Assembly: GCF_028618595.1 (NCBI RefSeq)
Contig: NZ_JAQITE010000007.1
Location: 1 to 64,000 of the forward strand
Length of the DNA stretch: 64,000 nucleotides
Direction of reading: 5' to 3'
DNA from: Bartonella sp. AU18XJBT
GTDB taxonomy: Bacteria > Pseudomonadota > Alphaproteobacteria > Rhizobiales > Rhizobiaceae
Made by a program: the position numbers and the translations under genes. Positions 61,077 to 64,000 of this stretch are shown here, one piece after another (the first letter of the stretch is position 1; each line of letters opens with the position of its first letter). Below the pieces are notes generated by a model. The model searched no databases. It was not told the origin of the DNA and saw nothing but the letters and a program-made list of their open reading frames with translations.

Positions 61077-62237
61077 ATGGTTATAAAACGCCGATATTTT
61101 GATCATAACGCAACAACACCGCTCAAAAAAGTGGCACGGATGGCGTTACTGGAATCTTTAGAGATATTTGGTAATCCATCATCGGTTCATAAGGAAGGGC
61201 GTGCGGCTAAAACTTTGTTACAAAAGGCACGTCGACAAATCGCTGAAAATCTAAAAACAGATCCAGATCACGTGGTATTTACCTCTGGTGCGAGTGAAGC
61301 AGCAATGACTTTGTTAACACCCTTTTATAATATGGGGAATGCAAAAGTTCAATTTTCCCATCTTTACCTTGGAGCGACTGAACATCCCTCTGTTGCTGAG
61401 GGAGGGCGTTTTTCTAAAGAATTGATAAGCGTCATTGCTGTTGATCAAGATGGGCTCATTCAACAAGATAAATTAATAACACTCTTAACAGCTCACGATA
61501 AAACAAAAGGTTTACCTCTTGTTGCTATTCAAGCTGCAAATAGTGAAACGGGTGTTATTCAACCGTTAACAGAAATCGCCGCTATTGTTCGGGCTTTAGG
61601 AGGCACTCTTATTGTTGATTTGACACAATATGTCGATAAAAATTTCGTGGATATTAATCAGCTAGGAGGAGACTTTTTTATACTGTCTGCACATAAAGTT
61701 GGTGGTCCTAAAGGAATTGGTGCTTTTGTTTCATGTGGTAATCTTCTCATGCCACACCCTCTTATTATTGGGGGAGGACAAGAAAAAGGTCTCCGTGGAG
61801 GAACAGAAGCATTACCCCTTATTGCTGCTTTTGGGGCAGCAATGGCTGATTGTTTTACACAAGAGGAAATAAGACAGTTAATATATTTACGCAATAAATT
61901 AGAAGATGGACTACAAAAAATAAGTAAAAATGTTGAGATTTTTGGCAAAAAAGTTCAACGTTTGCCAAATACAACTTACTTCACCGTGAAAAATATAAAA
62001 GCTGAAACAATGCAAATTGCCTTTGATTTAGAAGGATTTTCTATATCAGCCGGCTCAGCTTGTTCTTCGGGAAAAGTAAAACAAAGCAAAGTGTTGGAGG
62101 CAATGGGGTATCATATTCCAAATGGTGCCATTCGCATTTCGCTAGGACGGGATACAACTCCTGAAGATATTGATGATTTTCTATCGTTTTTTTCTCAAAT
62201 TATAAGCAGGAAAAAAGAGGAAGATTTCACATCATAA
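61077..62237 (+). CDS. Cysteine desulfurase (NifS/IscS-like) of the suf cluster
   Basis: A 386-residue PLP-dependent class V aminotransferase that removes sulfur from cysteine as a persulfide for Fe-S cluster assembly. It begins 'RRYFDHNATTPLKKVARMAL'. The PLP lysine lies in 'FILSAHKVGGPKGIGAFVSC' (about residue 206), and the catalytic cysteine loop in 'SAGSACSSGKVKQSKVLEAM' (about 328). Loop length fits group I (NifS/IscS) enzymes. ATG 61077 is used; the upstream TTG at 61065 has no support. A four-codon frame (61061-61075) ends two bases before the ATG. In rhizobia a second enzyme, SufS, lies later in the same operon. Confidence 0.92.
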   Translation: MVIKRRYFDHNATTPLKKVARMALLESLEIFGNPSSVHKEGRAAKTLLQKARRQIAENLKTDPDHVVFTSGASEAAMTLLTPFYNMGNAKVQFSHLYLGATEHPSVAEGGRFSKELISVIAVDQDGLIQQDKLITLLTAHDKTKGLPLVAIQAANSETGVIQPLTEIAAIVRALGGTLIVDLTQYVDKNFVDINQLGGDFFILSAHKVGGPKGIGAFVSCGNLLMPHPLIIGGGQEKGLRGGTEALPLIAAFGAAMADCFTQEEIRQLIYLRNKLEDGLQKISKNVEIFGKKVQRLPNTTYFTVKNIKAETMQIAFDLEGFSISAGSACSSGKVKQSKVLEAMGYHIPNGAIRISLGRDTTPEDIDDFLSFFSQIISRKKEEDFTS

Positions 62238-62392
62238 CGTTATAAAAATTAGAATTATTTTAAAAATAAGGTAAGTTTGATTGAAATTTTTGCACTTTAC
62301 CTATAGCCTAGAAGATAACTTGCTTACTTTAATCTTGGGAAAAACGAGACTTTTAGTTACCGGTTTTTGATGCCAAAAAATGGAGAAAATTT

Positions 62393-63904
62393 ATGCCGGC
62401 AGTACAAGAAACAATACGCCAAGTACGTGAAATAGATGTTGACCAATATAAATATGGTTTTGAAACTAATATTGAAACAGATAAAGCTCCAAAAGGCTTA
62501 AATGAGGATATTATCAAATTTATTTCTGCTAAAAAACATGAGCCTGAATGGATGCTAACATGGCGCTTAAAAGCTTACCGCCGTTGGCTGACAATGCAAG
62601 AGCCTCATTGGGCGCGTCTTGAATATCCTAAAATTGATTTTCAGGAGCTTTATTACTATGCTGCTCCCAAAAATCATACGGGACCAAAATCTTTGGATGA
62701 AGTGGATCCTGAGTTGTTAGCAACGTACGAAAAACTTGGCATTCCCCTTAAAGAGCAAGAGATTTTGGCAGGAGTGAGAAAACAGTCTGATCCCTCTACT
62801 TTTGATAACGGTATGTCTGTATCGGGGCAGGTGGCTGTTGATGCAGTTTTTGATTCTGTTTCTGTTGTAACAACATTTAAAAAAGAGCTGGCACGTGCTG
62901 GTGTGATTTTTTGTTCTATTTCAGAGGCGATTATTGAACATTCTGAGCTTATTAAGGAATATTTAGGAACAGTTGTACCTATAAGTGATAATTATTACGC
63001 GGCCTTAAATGCTGCTGTCTTTACAGATGGTTCATTTGTTTACATTCCCAAAGGGGTTCGTTGTCCTATGGAGCTTTCAACTTATTTTAGGATTAATGAA
63101 CGCAACACTGGCCAATTTGAACGAACATTGATTATCGCCGCTGAGGATTCCTATGTTTCTTATCTTGAAGGGTGTACAGCACCCCAACGTGATGAAAACC
63201 AACTTCATGCTGCTGTTGTTGAGCTTATTGCTCTTAAAAATGCAGAGATTAAATATTCTACAGTACAAAACTGGTATCCTGGTGATAAAGATGGAAAGGG
63301 TGGTATTTATAATTTTGTGACGAAGCGTGGAGATTGTCGAGGTGATAACTCTAAAATTTCATGGACACAAGTTGAGACTGGTTCTGCGATTACTTGGAAA
63401 TATCCATCCTGCTTACTTCGTGGTGATAATACGCGTGGAGAATTTTATTCTATTGCTGTTGCAAACGGTCATCAACAAATTGATTCTGGTACAAAAATGA
63501 TTCATTTGGGAAAAAATACATCCAGTCGTATTATTTCCAAAGGCATTTCTGCAGGTTTTTCAAATAACACTTATAGAGGACAAGTCACAGCACATCGAAA
63601 AGCACAAAATGCGCGTAATTTTACGCAATGTGATAGTTTGTTAATCGGGAATGATTGTGGTGCGCATACAGTTCCTTATATTGAAGCAAAAAATGCAACA
63701 GCTCAGTTTGAACATGAGGCCACAACATCAAAAATTTCTGATGACCAACTTTTTTATGTTATGCAGAGAGGAATTCCCGAAGAAGAAGCTATCGCATTAA
63801 TTGTAAATGGTTTTGTAAAAGAGGTCATTCAAAAACTTCCCATGGAATTTGCTGTTGAAGCACAAAAGCTTATTGGTATTAGCCTTGAAGGTAGTGTTGG
63901 ATAA
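62393..63904 (+). CDS. sufB: Fe-S cluster assembly protein SufB
   Basis: A 503-residue SufB, the scaffold subunit of the SufBC2D complex on which iron-sulfur clusters are built. Marked stretches are '[20 protein letters not shown]', '[20 protein letters not shown]', '[20 protein letters not shown]', '[20 protein letters not shown]' and the end '[20 protein letters not shown]' with '[13 protein letters not shown]'. The ribosome-binding site is GGAGA. It follows the cysteine desulfurase after 155 bases. sufC and the rest of the operon would lie beyond the window; complex I and aconitase-type enzymes are likely clients. Confidence 0.97.
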   Translation: MPAVQETIRQVREIDVDQYKYGFETNIETDKAPKGLNEDIIKFISAKKHEPEWMLTWRLKAYRRWLTMQEPHWARLEYPKIDFQELYYYAAPKNHTGPKSLDEVDPELLATYEKLGIPLKEQEILAGVRKQSDPSTFDNGMSVSGQVAVDAVFDSVSVVTTFKKELARAGVIFCSISEAIIEHSELIKEYLGTVVPISDNYYAALNAAVFTDGSFVYIPKGVRCPMELSTYFRINERNTGQFERTLIIAAEDSYVSYLEGCTAPQRDENQLHAAVVELIALKNAEIKYSTVQNWYPGDKDGKGGIYNFVTKRGDCRGDNSKISWTQVETGSAITWKYPSCLLRGDNTRGEFYSIAVANGHQQIDSGTKMIHLGKNTSSRIISKGISAGFSNNTYRGQVTAHRKAQNARNFTQCDSLLIGNDCGAHTVPYIEAKNATAQFEHEATTSKISDDQLFYVMQRGIPEEEAIALIVNGFVKEVIQKLPMEFAVEAQKLIGISLEGSVG

Positions 63905-64000
63905 TTTTATTTAATGAGATAAATAGAAGACTTGATGCAAAAATGCTGTAACAGTAGCAAATAATGCTAAAAATGACCTCTATGGTAATTGCAAAAGTAG
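63905..64000. other. Spacer after sufB to window end
   Basis: The last 96 bases contain no recognisable coding start. The next gene (expected to be sufC) must begin beyond the window. Confidence 0.5.

Overview
This 64 kb window is a chromosomal segment of a low-GC alphaproteobacterium of the Hyphomicrobiales, very probably a Bartonella species. Pointers are an invasion-associated-locus-B (IalB) family protein, the rhizobial-type gene orders (tuf-trnW-secE-nusG-rplKAJL-rpoBC; nuoA-N-birA-rnj-proS-lol; cysteine desulfurase-sufB), AT-rich coding sequence, long decaying spacers and visible pseudogenes. Species cannot be told from the sequence alone.

Layout. 1-12.96 kb: translation/transcription core on the + strand: 3' end of tuf, tRNA-Trp, secE, nusG, rplK, rplA, rplJ, rplL, rpoB, rpoC, with structured mRNA leaders before rplK, rplJ and rpoB and strong hairpin terminators after rplL and rpoC. 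13.4-16.5 kb: a MerR-type regulator, a nitroreductase, a putative 31-residue membrane peptide and sdaA (L-serine dehydratase). 17.1-20.6 kb: a degraded island on the minus strand, next to tRNA-Val: a broken GHKL ATPase / PD-(D/E)XK gene joined in frame to the 3' part of a type ISP restriction-modification gene, plus a + strand relic of an XRE-type regulator. 20.7-21.1 kb: tRNA-Val (minus) and tRNA-Asp (plus).

21.4-36.0 kb: a complete 14-gene nuoA-N operon for NADH:quinone oxidoreductase (complex I), running directly into birA, then rnj (RNase J), proS, a LolC/E-type permease with lolD, sdhE and mfd (to 45.9 kb). 46.1-49.2 kb: an accessory stretch with an exported coiled-coil orphan protein, a 1.6 kb AT-rich stretch with no convincing gene, and an exported IalB-family protein. 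49.3-57.7 kb: rne (minus) divergent from amiC, mrcA (PBP1A) and prfB, the last with a classical programmed +1 frameshift. 57.9-60.9 kb: bcp, tyrS and an alpha/beta hydrolase on the minus strand. 61.0-63.9 kb: cysteine desulfurase and sufB, the start of a SUF iron-sulfur assembly operon that continues out of the window.

Most of the window is ordinary housekeeping. I did not find a clearly new, intact system. The best candidates for a second look are the chimeric defence-gene relic beside tRNA-Val, the orphan exported coiled-coil protein, the structured rplL-rpoB and rplJ leaders, and several perfect palindromes in front of genes.
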